Program-made: the position numbers and the translations under genes
Source: Alnus glutinosa
Taxonomy: Eukaryota > Streptophyta > Magnoliopsida > Fagales > Betulaceae
DNA: 64,000 nt
Assembly (NCBI RefSeq): GCF_958979055.1
Contig: NC_084886.1
Coordinates: 44,008,654-44,072,653, forward strand
Direction: 5' to 3'
Shown here: positions 35,362 to 47,072 of the stretch, piece after piece
Layout: each line of letters begins with the position of its first letter
Position numbering within the stretch: the first letter of the stretch is position 1
The notes under the pieces: generated by a model
What the model was told of the DNA's origin: nothing
Database searches by the model: none
What the model saw: only the letters and a program-made list of their open reading frames with translations

Positions 35362-37560
35362 GCTGCAATAGGCACAAAAAAAAATATGTTAGGAAAGATA
35401 TACCAAAAGCTTCAGTATAAGATATACCAACACCTACCATATTTCCACAATTCAAAAGCCTTCCATGTTTCACGAGTGCATGCAAAGGCACTAGCAAACA
35501 TGATTTTCTTAACTACAACAGCATGAGTTACAAAAACAAGGACCTAATATTAATACAACAGAAACTGGGGAAAAGATCCATGAAAAGAGCATGAAAAGCA
35601 AGATTGTACTTGAGCTCATTTGTGTTGATGTAAGAGCAGTCATATAGGTAATCAATAAGAGAATGGCTTGAAATGATCCAAAAACAATAGGAGAGGTAAG
35701 CACAAAGAAGCATCAAAAGGAGGGAGGCAGAAAAGACATAGATAAAACTGATATGATATCTCTTTCTCAAGCTTTACTACAAGATAGCTGTTGACAACAG
35801 AATTTCATTTAACTGGTCAAATAAAATCTATCAAAACAAGGCACTCGGAATGGAAACTTTTGTCTGAGAAATACAAACATTCTTGTCTATGTACCAAACT
35901 CAGTCTTGACTGGGATCAAAATAAGGTCTAGATTCCATTCAAAATTCTTAAAATTTTGCATAGGATCTAATATTAATTATATTTTTCAACGTAAAGAGAA
36001 TTTTTTGAGTCCTCATTTCTCAATTTTTACAGAATTTGATTTGAATGGGCTTTTAAGATTTCTTTCTCTTCCCAATTGTTAGGTATTGAATTTTTTCATG
36101 GAGAGGAATTAGGAATGTCAGTTAAACTACATACATTGCCAGTCCCATGTGCCAAAAATTCTCTAACAGTGGAATGTGTCAGCTGCATGCCCACTTGAAA
36201 AAACAGATAACCCTGCTTGCTCAGAGTTACTTCCTCAGATTTCTCGAATGAGACCTTCAACCTAAAATGAACTGATTTTAAGGTGAATGGGGTTAACAAT
36301 AATAATTAAAAAAATAATAGATTGTTGTAAAACATCAAAAAGATTGAAGAAATCAACTTAGATGAACAACTCTAAAGAGATAAAAGCTATGGTGAAGATA
36401 TACTTAACCCAAACACTTGAGACTGAAAAGTTATTCATAAGTTTAACAGACTACACTACTCTTTTTTTTTGTCCACACCATGTTACACAATCTATAGGTA
36501 GAAATTCGTTTAAAGGTGATGCGACAAGCACACAAAGACTTCTTAGATTGTGATCATCAAAATACAAACGCACCACTTGTGGTTTAATAAAGTATGCTTG
36601 GGTGTCCTGACAAATTTCACAGGTTTATCAAATCATGAATTTCATCTCCTAGGCAACACGATCGCACCTCCAAATCCCACATTAGTTATGGTAAACTATA
36701 TACATTCAGTTTTTCAGACACGCCAACTGTTATAGATATATAGAGACCCAGAAGACTTTTTTTTTTAATAAATTTTTGAGAGCCAGAGGACTTATTATCT
36801 CCTGAGGAGCCCTCATTTCTTGTATCCAAATATCAAGTTTATTGTATCTACGTTCCCTTAATAGCTTATAACAATAAAGACATGCCCAATAACCAACTCA
36901 GACATATCTAACTTTAGAGAAAGGCTCCTCTTTGAGCTTTAAGGGAATCTATATGAGCAACTATAATTGGTTTGCCACTTTATCCCTAGTAAGAAACCAG
37001 TGGAACAAATCAAAACTCAGAGATATAAACACCAATCAATCCCACAAAAACCAAGCTATGAAACTAAAGAAGAAACTACGCGGGGTAGCAGTAGATAACT
37101 GACACCAACGTAGAGAGAAACCAGCAACATTGTACCCAACAGCATTGTACTCATCATTTGCTTTCTAAGCATCCCCAAAACACATTATCAATAAGCAAAT
37201 AAAAGCTATAATTAAAAATCTCACAAAGACAATGTTACCCACAACAGACTAAGCTAACACCAAAGAAATTGCTCTGAATGACAATGAAAAAAAAAAAAAA
37301 ACTGATTCAATATAAGACTCAAATATTTTCATATAAAATAAAAGTAATTTTTTTCTTTAACCTCTGAAATTGAAAGATCGTCCAAAACTGCATACCCGCA
37401 AAAGGTTGTAGAATCGGAAAATCGAGCGTCAAATCAGTAATCAGTAATCAATGCTCAGAGGAAATGGAAATTTTTTGGAGAAAAATCAGAGAAATTTGGG
37501 CGAAAGGAAGAAGAACGAGCTGGGATGGGTTTCGGAATCGTGCGAGTCGCGACTCGCGAG
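35362..37560 (-). promoter_or_regulatory. Leader region of the BED/hAT gene (5' UTR intron inferred)
   Basis: C/T-rich leader-like DNA at about 37400-37560 ends at a GTATGC donor (near 37395, minus). A strong acceptor (CTATTGCAG, exon from 35362) precedes the coding exon by ~60 bp. The ~2.0 kb between has no gene and would be a 5' UTR intron. Confidence 0.45.
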
Positions 37561-37599
37561 TGGGTGAGAAAGGTTCTAACTCGACCCGCCCGCGTTTTA

Positions 37600-38284
37600 G
37601 GGTTTTTACTCAAACCCAAATGTTTTAATTTTTAATTTTTTTTTTTTTTATGACAATGTTTTAATTTTTATTAATTAACAATGATTTTAGAAAAACAAAT
37701 TCTACGCGCCTTAGGTGGCGAAGTAGAAGCTCTCTGACGGTCGTGTCTTTCACGCTCCCTTAAGCGTGGGTGGGTCCTTTGGCTCTGACATTTTTTTTTT
37801 TATATTTCCTCTAAGGACCACTCAATAAATACTACAGAATCGAGAAACTTGGTGAGTTGGCTCAGTGGGTCTCCGAACCCAAAAGCCAAGAAGGATTGAC
37901 TCGATGGCCCATTCACAGAGTTGTACCAATTCAATCTAATAGATGCAGCCATGTGTTTTTGGAAGGGATGGAGAATTCAGCAATTTTTTTAATTTTTTTA
38001 ATTCGGATGGCTAGCAATTCAAATAACAAATATAAGAGAGCTTTTATAAGGCTATACCTATCTATTTGGATAGGTCTCGCAGTCCGCCTATTGATTGAAG
38101 CATGTGGACACATAAAAACTCTCATGTTTGCTGTCCGAATTACTAATAATTTGGAGATCCGAGTCCCGAAGGAAGTGCCGTGACACTGTTCTGCTTCGGC
38201 TTCATGTGATGTTTGGTTTGAGAAATGGAACAACAGCATTCAAACATGATTTCTGTTCAGGTACATATAATATTGACACACTGG
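37600..38284. other. Spacer with an unassigned open frame
   Basis: An open frame on the plus strand (37857-38183, 108 codons) with mixed composition matches nothing I recognise and has no start context or splice structure that convinces me. I do not call a gene. Confidence 0.35.
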
Positions 38285-40171
38285 TTACCAATAATCTTTA
38301 CAAGAACACTCTCCCATTCTGAAATGGTGGAAGCGATTTCTGTCCCTGACAATGATTTCACAATCATAAGCCTTTGAGATGAGCTTAGTTGCATGGTGAC
38401 AATCTTTACAGACTCGCAGGTTCTTTGAGATACGAAGAGTTTGTCCTGGTTTGGCTTTCAACAGGCCAAAGGCGATTGCTAGTTTCTCACTATGGTAGTA
38501 CAAGGGGTTTTCCTTTTGCTCCTCCTCCTCATCCAGATCATAATGCAATACTCCATCACTGTCGGGTACATAGCCAAAAGATTTTATGCGCTCTAACATC
38601 TCATCAACTTTGGCATAAATCTCTGCAGCCTGGGGATGAGCCCTTCCACCTGCAATGAATTCATTGAGGACACCCTCCAATTCAATCATGGAAAAACCAG
38701 GAGCCTTCTTCACCCCCCTGTCATTCATTAGTTTCCTTACATTAGCCACATCTTCCCATCTACCAGCCTTGGCATATAAATTAGCTAATAACACATAGCG
38801 CCCGCTGTTGTTAGGCTCTAGTTCAATTACTTTCCTCCCTATTTGCTCTCCCAACTCAATGTTTCCGTGGATTTTACAAGCTCCAAGGAGAGCACCCAAA
38901 ACACCAGCATCGGGGCTCATGGGCATCTCATTGATAAGCTTTCTTGCTTCCTCCAGCATTCCAGCTCTTCCAAATAGATCAACCATGCATCCAAAATGTT
39001 CTCTTCTGGTCTCAATGCCATGGACCTCAACCATGCGGCGGAAGTAATGACGCCCCTCCTCCACTAACCCTGAATGAGCACATGCACTGAGGAGATTCAC
39101 AAAAGTGATGTTATCAGGAGCTACCATCTCCATCTCCATCTCCTTGAAGAGCTGAATGGCAGCCTCCCCTTTACCATGCGTTGCTAGACCCCCAATCATG
39201 CAATTCCATGAAGATATCCCTTTATAGCGCAACCCTTTGAAGACTTCAAAAGCCTTTTCCAAGCAACCACATTTACAATACATGTCGATAATAGTTGTTG
39301 CTAGCTTTGAGTCCAATTCAATCCCACTCTTCTCGATATACCCATGTATCCACTTCCCTTGCTCTAAAGCTCCTAACCCTGTACAAGCAGATAACATACT
39401 AGCCGCCACAAACTTATCCAACACAACCTGTTCCCCTCTCATCCTATCAAACAAAGCAAATGCCTCGTGAAAACGATTGCTCTGGACATAGGCCGCAATC
39501 ATGGCATTCCAAGAAACAGAATTCCTCTCAGGCATCAGCTCAAAAACTTCAAAAGCGTCATCAACAAATCCCCACTGCGAGTACCCAGTAATCAAACTGG
39601 TCCACGACACAACATCCCGCACAAGCATCTTATCAAAGACCCTCCTTGATTTGTCCAAAGACTGGAAATTCACATACATATAAATCAAATTGTTTTGAGA
39701 AAACCCATCTGCTTCAAACCCGAATTTCACAACATGGGCATGGACTTGTTTCCCTTCTTCAATAGCATTATCGTCGCTACAAGCTCTTATAACAGAAGGG
39801 AAGGTATATCTATTGGGTGCAACAGAGTCTTGCAACATCTGTGAGTACAAGAGAATGCAGTTTCTGGGGCGTTGAGATTGCAAGTAACCTCTCATTATTG
39901 TGTTGTAAATGAATGCGTCTGGGTGGGGAATTGTATCGAAGACCTGGAGGGCATAACCCATATCACCATTTCTGGATATTGCACAGAACTTGATGACTCG
40001 GCCCATGGCGTCGTTGTCGGCTGAGAGGCCGAGCCGGATGAGTTGGGAGTGATATTGCTTGAGCTCAGCCATGGCTGAGCATGACTCGAGGCCATGCAAT
40101 GGTGAAAGGTGCGAACTGGGCGAGCTTAGAGAGTGTGGAGTGGCTTGAAGGAGCTGGAGTGAGGTCATCAT
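38285..40171 (-). CDS. PLS-DYW class pentatricopeptide repeat protein
   Basis: Organellar RNA-binding protein; family members choose specific cytidines for C-to-U editing. Single exon, 628 aa, typical for the family. Tandem PPR motifs run from about residue 75 to 480 (e.g. DAFIYNTIMRGYLQSQRP, DVVSWTSLITGYSQWGFVDD, NSVSWNAMIAAYVQSNRFHE, DNITFVNLLSACAHSGLVEE), then E/E+ motifs and a complete DYW domain. This has the deaminase-like zinc signature HSEKLAIAFGLL...CKDCHHATK and the C-terminal GECSCKDYW, so catalysis is likely retained. It resembles the At5g66520-type clade, but the target cannot be told. Two adjacent ATGs; the first is used. The N-terminus is Ser/Leu-rich, fitting a plastid or mitochondrial signal. 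Confidence 0.93.
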   Translation of the reverse strand: MMTSLQLLQATPHSLSSPSSHLSPLHGLESCSAMAELKQYHSQLIRLGLSADNDAMGRVIKFCAISRNGDMGYALQVFDTIPHPDAFIYNTIMRGYLQSQRPRNCILLYSQMLQDSVAPNRYTFPSVIRACSDDNAIEEGKQVHAHVVKFGFEADGFSQNNLIYMYVNFQSLDKSRRVFDKMLVRDVVSWTSLITGYSQWGFVDDAFEVFELMPERNSVSWNAMIAAYVQSNRFHEAFALFDRMRGEQVVLDKFVAASMLSACTGLGALEQGKWIHGYIEKSGIELDSKLATTIIDMYCKCGCLEKAFEVFKGLRYKGISSWNCMIGGLATHGKGEAAIQLFKEMEMEMVAPDNITFVNLLSACAHSGLVEEGRHYFRRMVEVHGIETRREHFGCMVDLFGRAGMLEEARKLINEMPMSPDAGVLGALLGACKIHGNIELGEQIGRKVIELEPNNSGRYVLLANLYAKAGRWEDVANVRKLMNDRGVKKAPGFSMIELEGVLNEFIAGGRAHPQAAEIYAKVDEMLERIKSFGYVPDSDGVLHYDLDEEEEQKENPLYYHSEKLAIAFGLLKAKPGQTLRISKNLRVCKDCHHATKLISKAYDCEIIVRDRNRFHHFRMGECSCKDYW

Positions 40172-40535
40172 TTTCTTTCTGATGAGGTTGCCTCAGGAGT
40201 AAGGTCCGCATATGCTGCCTGTGCTTATCTTTTGGTGCGTGCGTCGACGATTCAACTTAAAAGCCTAAAACGACTGCCGTTTTCAGCCATTCCATAAACG
40301 ACTACCGTTTTCTGGAAGCATTCTTGAATATTGTACCTTTATAGTAGCTACAGTAAGTTCAAAAATAGCCAAAGCATGGACAAGCGGGAACTCGTTTTTT
40401 GAGACAGGTACAGAACTATAATTTTTTTATTTGAGGCTGAAGCATAAATTAAATGTCAAAATTTAATTTTAATTAATTTTTAGGCCCATAATATATATGA
40501 ATATTTTCTCTTTTTTACCAAAGATCAGATTAATT
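40172..40535. other. PPR 5' flank
   Basis: Upstream region of the PPR gene, with an imperfect direct repeat of AACGACTGCCGTTTT / AACGACTACCGTTTT (about 40269 and 40297). No other gene. Confidence 0.4.
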
Positions 40536-41413
40536 TGTTCATGTATGGAGATGGAGTCTCGAAGACGATCATCACAGGAAAGAAAAACTACTGAGATGGC
40601 GTCTGCACATACTAAAGTGTCTCATTCTGTGAGTTATTTCCTCGGCTTACAACATTTTGATTAATTTACACCTCCACTGTTTCAATGCTTTGAAAATTTA
40701 CTTCCATATACTTAATTGCCTCCTTATATTGGCTTCATTTTGATACTATTCGAAACAGATTCTATTATGAGGCTGAAATGAGTGTTAATGAACACTGATC
40801 TTTCAATGGCGATTGGAAATGGGTTTATAGCCAAATCAGTGGGGGGTTCCAGAACGCAACTGGTCCTGAAAGACACCGGGCTGTGGCATTCCAAGTTCAG
40901 TCAGAGATGTCCCCCTTCTGCAACTGCAGAATGGTCAGGAAACCGGGAAGCCATCGCCGATTCTATTGCAACTATCATATCCAGCACTGTCTATTCCATA
41001 TTTGGTGACTGCAGCGCTCATCCAGAGCTGTTTGATTTATCGTTAGAAAGCCAATGGACCGCGACCAGAACATGATGACTGCTCAGGGAAGAAGAACAGA
41101 CATGGCTGAAACCACCGGCTTGGTCATCGAAAACTGCAGAATTGGTCCAGAGCAGAAACTCTATCCTCTGAGATTCAAGATTCCCTCATACTTGGGGCAG
41201 CCATGGAAGCAGCAATTGGGGATTTCATTCAACCGGTAGGGTGGCTGGAATGGAGCAGCAATTGGTCCAGGTGCCAGAACTGATGAGAGGTTCAGATGGA
41301 AGGGAAACAAGGTGATCACAAACAGAAATGAGGCTCTTCAACGCAGTTCATCCAAGGAAACCTATGAGTTGGGATACACTAGTGCACCTTACATCCATGG
41401 CTTTAAAAAGTAG
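40536..41413 (+). pseudogene. Pectin methylesterase pseudogene
   Basis: Cell-wall enzyme that removes methyl groups from homogalacturonan. Blocks in order: MYGDGVSKTIITGKKNY (then a stop where V is expected) and a GTGAGT donor at about 40633; GNGFIAKSVG; FQNATGPERHRAVAFQVQSE then MSPFCNCRM (another frame); SIFGDCSA (another frame); then MDRDQNMMTAQGRRTDMAET, IENCRIGPEQKLYPLRFKIP and SYLGQPWK; finally LGYTSAPYIHGFKK and stop. Frame changes occur at least four times, and stops interrupt it. The N-terminal inhibitor domain and the segment around the first catalytic Asp (DGYQDTLY) are missing or scrambled. Broken copy of a host gene, not element-borne as far as I can see. Confidence 0.88.
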
Positions 41414-42092
41414 GAATTTTCCATGAGAACATGTAGGCTGTAGCCAACAGCATCAGCAGAGAGAGAGAGGACTTGAAAGAAATCCAATTATCATTATGAG
41501 ATGATTTATCCATATTTTCTACAAAATGCATTTACCTACACAGAGGAGCAAGTTAACATTATTGAATACAGAGTGAGATGCTACTTGCAAACCCAGTGTA
41601 TATGTTTGTTTACCATTGAGGAAACAAGACAAAATGCCACCCAAATATGAAGCAGACACACAAAAATTGAACTTTCTCATCCCAGATACTAAAGAAAAAG
41701 CACCCGATGCCGTGCAAAAGGAGTATGTGAAAATGGAAAGCACAAACCGATTCAACCCAAAATTATCTTTCAAGCAATTCTATGTAAAAGAAACAAGAAA
41801 TGGGAGTCAGAACTTGTTAAACACCATGAAAGTAGCAGAAAAAGAACATTGAAGAAAAGTATATAGCAGGAACGGCAAAAGGAAATTCCGATTAACAGAG
41901 AGATCCCAGACGAATGTTACAGAGGAAGATCAAGAAGGAAACATCCGTGAATCTACACAAGAAACTAATCTAAACCCATGATCTCTACTCTACAAGATTT
42001 TCTGGGCGTCCTATTCAAACTGAATTTTACAAACACAGTAACAACTCGGAGAAAAGACTCAGTCCCAAGTCCCCAACCTTTTTGTTCTTCTC
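41414..42092. other. Spacer / 3' UTR of the downstream minus gene
   Basis: No gene. The 3' UTR of the 42093 gene probably occupies the right part. Confidence 0.35.
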
Positions 42093-42710
42093 TCAGTCCT
42101 CGCTAGCATGAGCGCTCCGTTGAGCAGCCGCGGCGGAAAGAGAAAGCAAGCCGTTGGTTGCGTTCTTGCCACCCTCAACGCCGTTTGGGGTTAAGCGAAG
42201 GGGTTTCTTGGAAGTTTCTTTGGCGACGAAAAGAAAAGCGATGCCATCCAAGGCCTCCCTGGCTTTCTTCCTGGCGAAGGCGGCCTCCTTCACGCGGCGC
42301 TCGGCGTCGACCCTGGCTGCGGCGGCGGCCTTGTGGATGGACGTGGCGGCGATCCGCGCGGCGGCCAAGAGCGCCTTGGCCAACTCGAGGTCGATGGCCC
42401 GCTTGGGAGTGGGATCGAAGAAAGCGAAGCTAGGGTTGGAGCAGGGAGGGCAGAGGAAGGAGGGAGACGAGCCGGCGCAGGAGCGGTGGGCGATGGTGGA
42501 GCAGTGGAGGCACATGAGGCGGTCCGAAAGGGGGGGCAGCGGGGACGACTCCTTGTCGAACACCACCAAGCAGAGCGGGCAGAAGAGCGACGGGTGGTTC
42601 TTCAGAACGCAGTCCGTGCATATCCGCCGGTAGCTCCCTCGCTGCCGGATAGTGTGGAGCACCCACTTCTCCGACGACCCGCATCCGCCGCACGCTTCTC
42701 CCGCTTGCAT
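42093..42710 (-). CDS. Small Cys-rich (RING/PHD-like) zinc-binding protein
   Basis: Single exon, 205 aa; function unknown. Paired cysteines C7/C10, C31/C34, C44/C47, C67/C70, then H75, C78 and C87/C90 give a spacing like RING/FYVE/PHD fingers and probably bind two or three zinc ions. The C-terminal half (about 108-160) is Ala/Arg/Lys-rich and likely helical or coiled coil (e.g. RVDAERRVKEAAFARKKARE). I recognise it only as a plant-specific family with the opening C-GGCG...W-LH...R-R-C. GC content is much higher than the flanks. It is oriented tail-toward the PME pseudogene. Ring-type E3 activity is possible but there is no canonical RING spacing. Confidence 0.75.
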   Translation of the reverse strand: MQAGEACGGCGSSEKWVLHTIRQRGSYRRICTDCVLKNHPSLFCPLCLVVFDKESSPLPPLSDRLMCLHCSTIAHRSCAGSSPSFLCPPCSNPSFAFFDPTPKRAIDLELAKALLAAARIAATSIHKAAAAARVDAERRVKEAAFARKKAREALDGIAFLFVAKETSKKPLRLTPNGVEGGKNATNGLLSLSAAAAQRSAHASED

Positions 42711-43600
42711 TGTTGCGCTGCGATCCCAACGGTAACCCTAGCACCCGGAGTTTTTAGGCTTTTCGTTGTATTTTTGGTTGGAGACCACTCTCTCTCATCG
42801 GATTGCGAATTTTGGGCCTTCTACTCTCTACGCGCGTTGCCTCTGCCTCTCCTGCTGCTTAATTTGTCCATTTATTTCTTTTTCTTTTTCTTTTTATACC
42901 CCTTTATTTTATTTTGCAATTTCCTATTTTATATATATTTTTTTAACTCAACATTATATTATATAAATAGTTTAGTCCATATTTTTCATTTTTCTCCATA
43001 TCCAATCCATTTTTCTCTCTTTCTTTTTCTTTTCTCACAAATTTAACTCCAAACCATTTTGGAAATGATTATTTACATTTGCTTTGACATTTCAGAAGAC
43101 CCTTTTACTAGCCTTATTATTGCTCCAACACCAAATGTTCAATTATTGGGTCAAAAGAGAGAAAAAAGGAAAACAAACAAAGCCAATGTTTCAACGGTTG
43201 AATGCAACCTATCATGCCTATTCAGAACAAATTGCACAGCCATTTGGAAATATTGAATAAACAAGAACTCAATACTTCAAATCTATGGGTGATGCTAATT
43301 GGAAGGCCAAAATTCCAAGTTTACAGCTATTATTTAAAAAGAAGAAAAAGAAACAGTCCCAATGTAGGAGCATGGTCAGCCACTATCAAAAGCAGAGATT
43401 GAATGAACTCAAGAATAAAATTACATGCCTTGCAGCTGCAGCCCTGTAATCTAACAAACATAACTTCAAGATCAAATTCCTCAAATGCTTCTTAGAAGAC
43501 AAACCCACCCGCGCAATCCGGATCACCAAAAAAGTGACAGCAAGGTAATAGATCATGTAAACAAGCAACCAGTTCTCATATTTATTAAGTCTGCTCTTGA
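42711..43600. other. Promoter of the 42093 gene and spacer to uL3m
   Basis: The leader and promoter of the minus gene lie at the left. The middle is T-rich (about 42870-43040). Right end would be the uL3m 3' UTR. No gene seen. Confidence 0.4.
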
Positions 43601-46600
43601 TTAATCTGCCACCATAAAGGGGTCTACTTCCCCAAGATCAGCAACTAGTGGTTCCAACTTTGCTGGGTCCTCGTCTTCCGGGGCAAAGAAAGTAGGAAAT
43701 GGAAGCAGTGAAACATCAGGTTTTTTGTAGAAAGCATCTTTTATGAACACAAAGTTCCCTTCGGCACCAGGGACCTGCAAGGAGTAGCAAACTTTACACC
43801 ATCTGATTGAAATCCAGAATTAACAATGCAACAAAAAGACTCCAGAAAAGGGTTAATCCCAATTGTGAATAGCAGGACTGTAAATGCGTATCAACAAATT
43901 CATAAATCCAATCCTGAGCCTCCTCCAAGATAGTAATATTGAGTATGCAGTTTGTTCTTTTATGGCTCAGAACACTAATTATTAGAATTAAGCTCACATC
44001 AAGAGAGACTTGAACCAGTCTCCTAAAATACTAGTTAGGTAAGATCCATTCTATAGTTTAGAGCATCTGCGTGCAGGTTTCTTTGTTTTTTTTTCCCTGA
44101 TAAGGTACACACATCCATTGGAGCTTGAACTCATGAGCTCATCTTCCACCTTATCCTTAATGGGGATGATGTACAATTTGAGCTAAAGCTCACTGGTACA
44201 TCTGCGTACACGCCTTTCAAATGTGCAGGTCAGGCATCCTCCTTATGCATTTAGATTTAAAAAGCACTAAAGCTGAAAAATAAACTGGGTAAGAGAAACA
44301 TACTTGGCCTTTCACCCAGATCAGATTCCTTGCCGGGTCAATTTTATAGATCCATACATTTTTAACTGTTCTCTGCTTCCCACCCATGCGCCCAGGCATC
44401 TTTTTGCCTTTAAATACCTGTTCAGAAAACGTGTGATTTTCAAAAATTACAATCCAAGTGCAGTTGCAAAGTAAATTTGCTAATATATTTAATGAAACAT
44501 AATCATAGGATCACTATATAGTTTACAAAAGACTTATATGTGGACAGAGTGGGCAAAAATATGATAATCTTCGTTGTTTGACTCTACCTCTCGCTCTCTA
44601 AATTTATTTTTTATTTTAAAAAAAAAAGGAAGGAAAAAAAAACAGATCATGTAAACTGCTATATGTTGGAAGTAAGCCAAGCCAAGTACCTACAAAGTAG
44701 TAATCACATTAACTAGGTTCCAGGCAAAATAACCATATCACAACTTACTCAGGTCCTGTAGATGTGGTCCTGGACCAAGTTTCACACAGCATACAGCATC
44801 AGAGGAAAAATCCACCTTGCCATGGAAGTTTTAAGTTCCACCAGCTTCAGAATGGCAACAAAATTTGTTCTTAAGAATGAGAGCTACCCTTCAACATATA
44901 AATTAGATTGACTATATTCATCCTTTCCAGTGTCTATTTGCTCAGTCACAGAACTACCTTGAATAAGTGATCCCAACATTTACAAAAGTGGTGAAAAAAG
45001 GGAATATGAGAAGTGAAACCAAGATGGAGAGATAATTTCAGAGGAGCAACCAATCAAATTTATATTGGTGATGTGGCTGATAAAATAAATTAGAGCTTTC
45101 TGCACAAATTCTATTCATGTTTTTCTTATTAACCAAAATAATCCACTTTACTTTAATTCCAACAAGACTCAAGAGGTTTGATCTTGACATGTTCCCATCC
45201 ATGCATAAAAGAATCTAGTCAATTTACAACTGAGGGTTATCAAATATCAATTGATCACAATGTATTGGAAAAAAGCTAGAAGATCCGAAAAGCTCAAGGA
45301 AGTCGTACATACCTTTCCAGGAGCATCCCTCTGGCCTGTAGAACCAAGACTTCGATGTGACAGTGACGCACCATGAGATGCCGGCATTCCTTTAAAACCA
45401 TGCCTTTTCATCACACCCTAGACACATAATAGATATAATTAGTGATTTCACAAATGAAACTCACCCTTTTCTCAGGGAATCAAAAAGAGCTCTGACAATA
45501 AAGGTTTTGAACTTCATGATTATCTCTCATCCTCAACTCCTCATTTAAAGAACTAAACAAAAAATGTATATAATTGGTGGTGTCACAAAGAATTAGCATT
45601 TTCTCACTATAAATATAATTCTTGTGCCCATACGGGATGACACAATTTCATCCTCCAAACCTTTACTTAAGGGGAAGAAGATGCCATTCGGTCCAAAGAT
45701 CATTGGCCTTTTTTCTTTGATACATAAAATAGACGAGCAAATCTCAGTTTTGGAACAAAGTTCTTAAGATAAACCATGCACCCATCTACCACCGTCAAGG
45801 TATCAAAAGGAAATGGAATAAGCAACACTAAAAAATGACAAAGTAGATGATGGGAGGGAGCTGAAAACCAAATGAATTCACCTGGAAACCTTTCCCTCTT
45901 GTGATTCCTGTGACATCAACATACTGGCCAGGCACAAAATGGCGAACACCAATCGATGTGCCCAGAGGAAGAAGTGCATCTTCGGTCACAGGAAATTCCC
46001 TCAATTTCCTTTTCAGTGGAACGCCTTGAGCTCTAAAATGACCCACTTCAGGTTTCGTCAAATGTTTTTCCTTTTTCTGCCCGCAACCAATCTAACTAAC
46101 ACAGCAAAGGAACACCACCACCACATAATTAAATACATACACAAAATCATAAATTATCTGAGGGAAAAAGCTTAACTCTCAACTCTCAGTTTGGTTGCCA
46201 GGAAAAACCGACCAAAAAGTTAGGGAAGTAGATAAAATATTTATTGATCTTCCAAAATTTATGCTCTTTTGGTCACCCATTGGAAATATAAAGCAGAACT
46301 AAGACAAAATAATGGTATCATTTACAGATTAATGCAAAGAAAGCGTTTTTTCGTGTTTGTGTGAAGTCCCAAATGACCAAAACAAATCATTTTTACAAAA
46401 TGAATGGAGATTGAACTTGTACTTAAAAAAAATTAAAAAAAAAAAAAAAAACTAACGCTAAAAATGAAATGAGAAAGAGTACCTGTAGAGCAGTGATACC
46501 TTCCTTTTGAAGGGTCTTGACCTGAGAGACGATATTGTCATCGACCCAGAGGACGGTGATGGGAACCCTAGCACCCCATTTATCCCAGAGAGCGGACATT

Positions 46601-46839
46601 CCACACTTGACGGCAATCACCCCGGTCCGCTTGGATTTCAGGGTCATAACCCGAAGCTGTTGCTCTTGGACGCTCTCTTCGGACGCCCCGTCCACCAACA
46701 CATCCTCGGTGCCGAATCTCCTCAAGAAGAAGAAGAATGGGTACGGCTCTGTGCTAGTCGTTGTTGTTGTAGTAGTTCTCGTTGCATTGGATGCGAGGAG
46801 TCGGAGACGAGAAATTAGGCCTCTTGATAAGGCCGACAT
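43601..46839 (-). CDS. Mitochondrial ribosomal protein uL3m (L3-2)
   Basis: Large-subunit protein at the base of the peptidyl-transferase centre of mitoribosomes. Five coding exons: 46839-46483, 46076-45882, 45417-45313, 44417-44304, 43774-43601 = 945 nt, 314 aa, every exon whole codons. Residues 1-~50 ([20 protein letters not shown], Ser/Thr/Arg-rich, no acids early) look like a mitochondrial presequence. The L3 body follows: [75 protein letters not shown] and [15 protein letters not shown], the conserved finger that reaches the catalytic centre. In-frame ATGs further upstream exist, but MSALSRG fits the presequence and leader. A SINE sits in intron 4. Divergent from CRSH. Confidence 0.94.
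44076..44198 (-). mobile_element. tRNA-derived SINE in uL3m intron 4
   Basis: Minus orientation. A-box-like TAGCTCAAATTG and B-box-like GAGTTCAAGCTCC (internal Pol III promoter), then a TGTGTGTACC tail region and an A-tract. Flanks CATCTGCGTGCA (44064-44075) and CATCTGCGTACA (44199-44210) form a 12-bp target duplication with one mismatch. 123 bp, non-coding, as expected for a plant SINE. Confidence 0.85.
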
Positions 46840-47072
46840 GGTCTCAGACGATACCCGAAGCGGCGTCGCTTTGGTGGTGGTTTCGGAGAGAGAGAGAAGA
46901 GAAGCAGTAAGCCGGGGGGCTAAGGAGGGTTTATACAGTGGCACCGTTGGAGTTATACAAAATGATGGGGGTAGTTTAGGTATTTGTAAAATTCGATTTA
47001 AAATAAATAAATGAAGAATTAAAGCGAAAGAAAAGCTCACTCACTCTATCCACCTCTCAATCGGTCCCTCCG
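46840..47072. promoter_or_regulatory. Shared bidirectional promoter, uL3m / CRSH
   Basis: Only 233 bp separate the two start codons of head-to-head genes, so both leaders and core promoters must overlap here. There is a GA-rich patch (about 46881-46900); no clear TATA box on either side. Confidence 0.7.

Noticed and set aside
42154-43046. Plus-strand frames opposite the Cys-rich gene
   Set aside because: Antisense shadows of a GC-rich coding exon; the minus frame has the ordered cysteine pairs.
44217-44399. 60-codon minus frame as a separate small gene
   Set aside because: It is exon 4 of uL3m read on into the intron.
46840-47040. N-terminal extension of uL3m from an upstream in-frame ATG
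   Set aside because: The extension (MSFSFALILHLFIL...) would run through the short promoter toward CRSH; MSALSRG gives a normal mitochondrial presequence.
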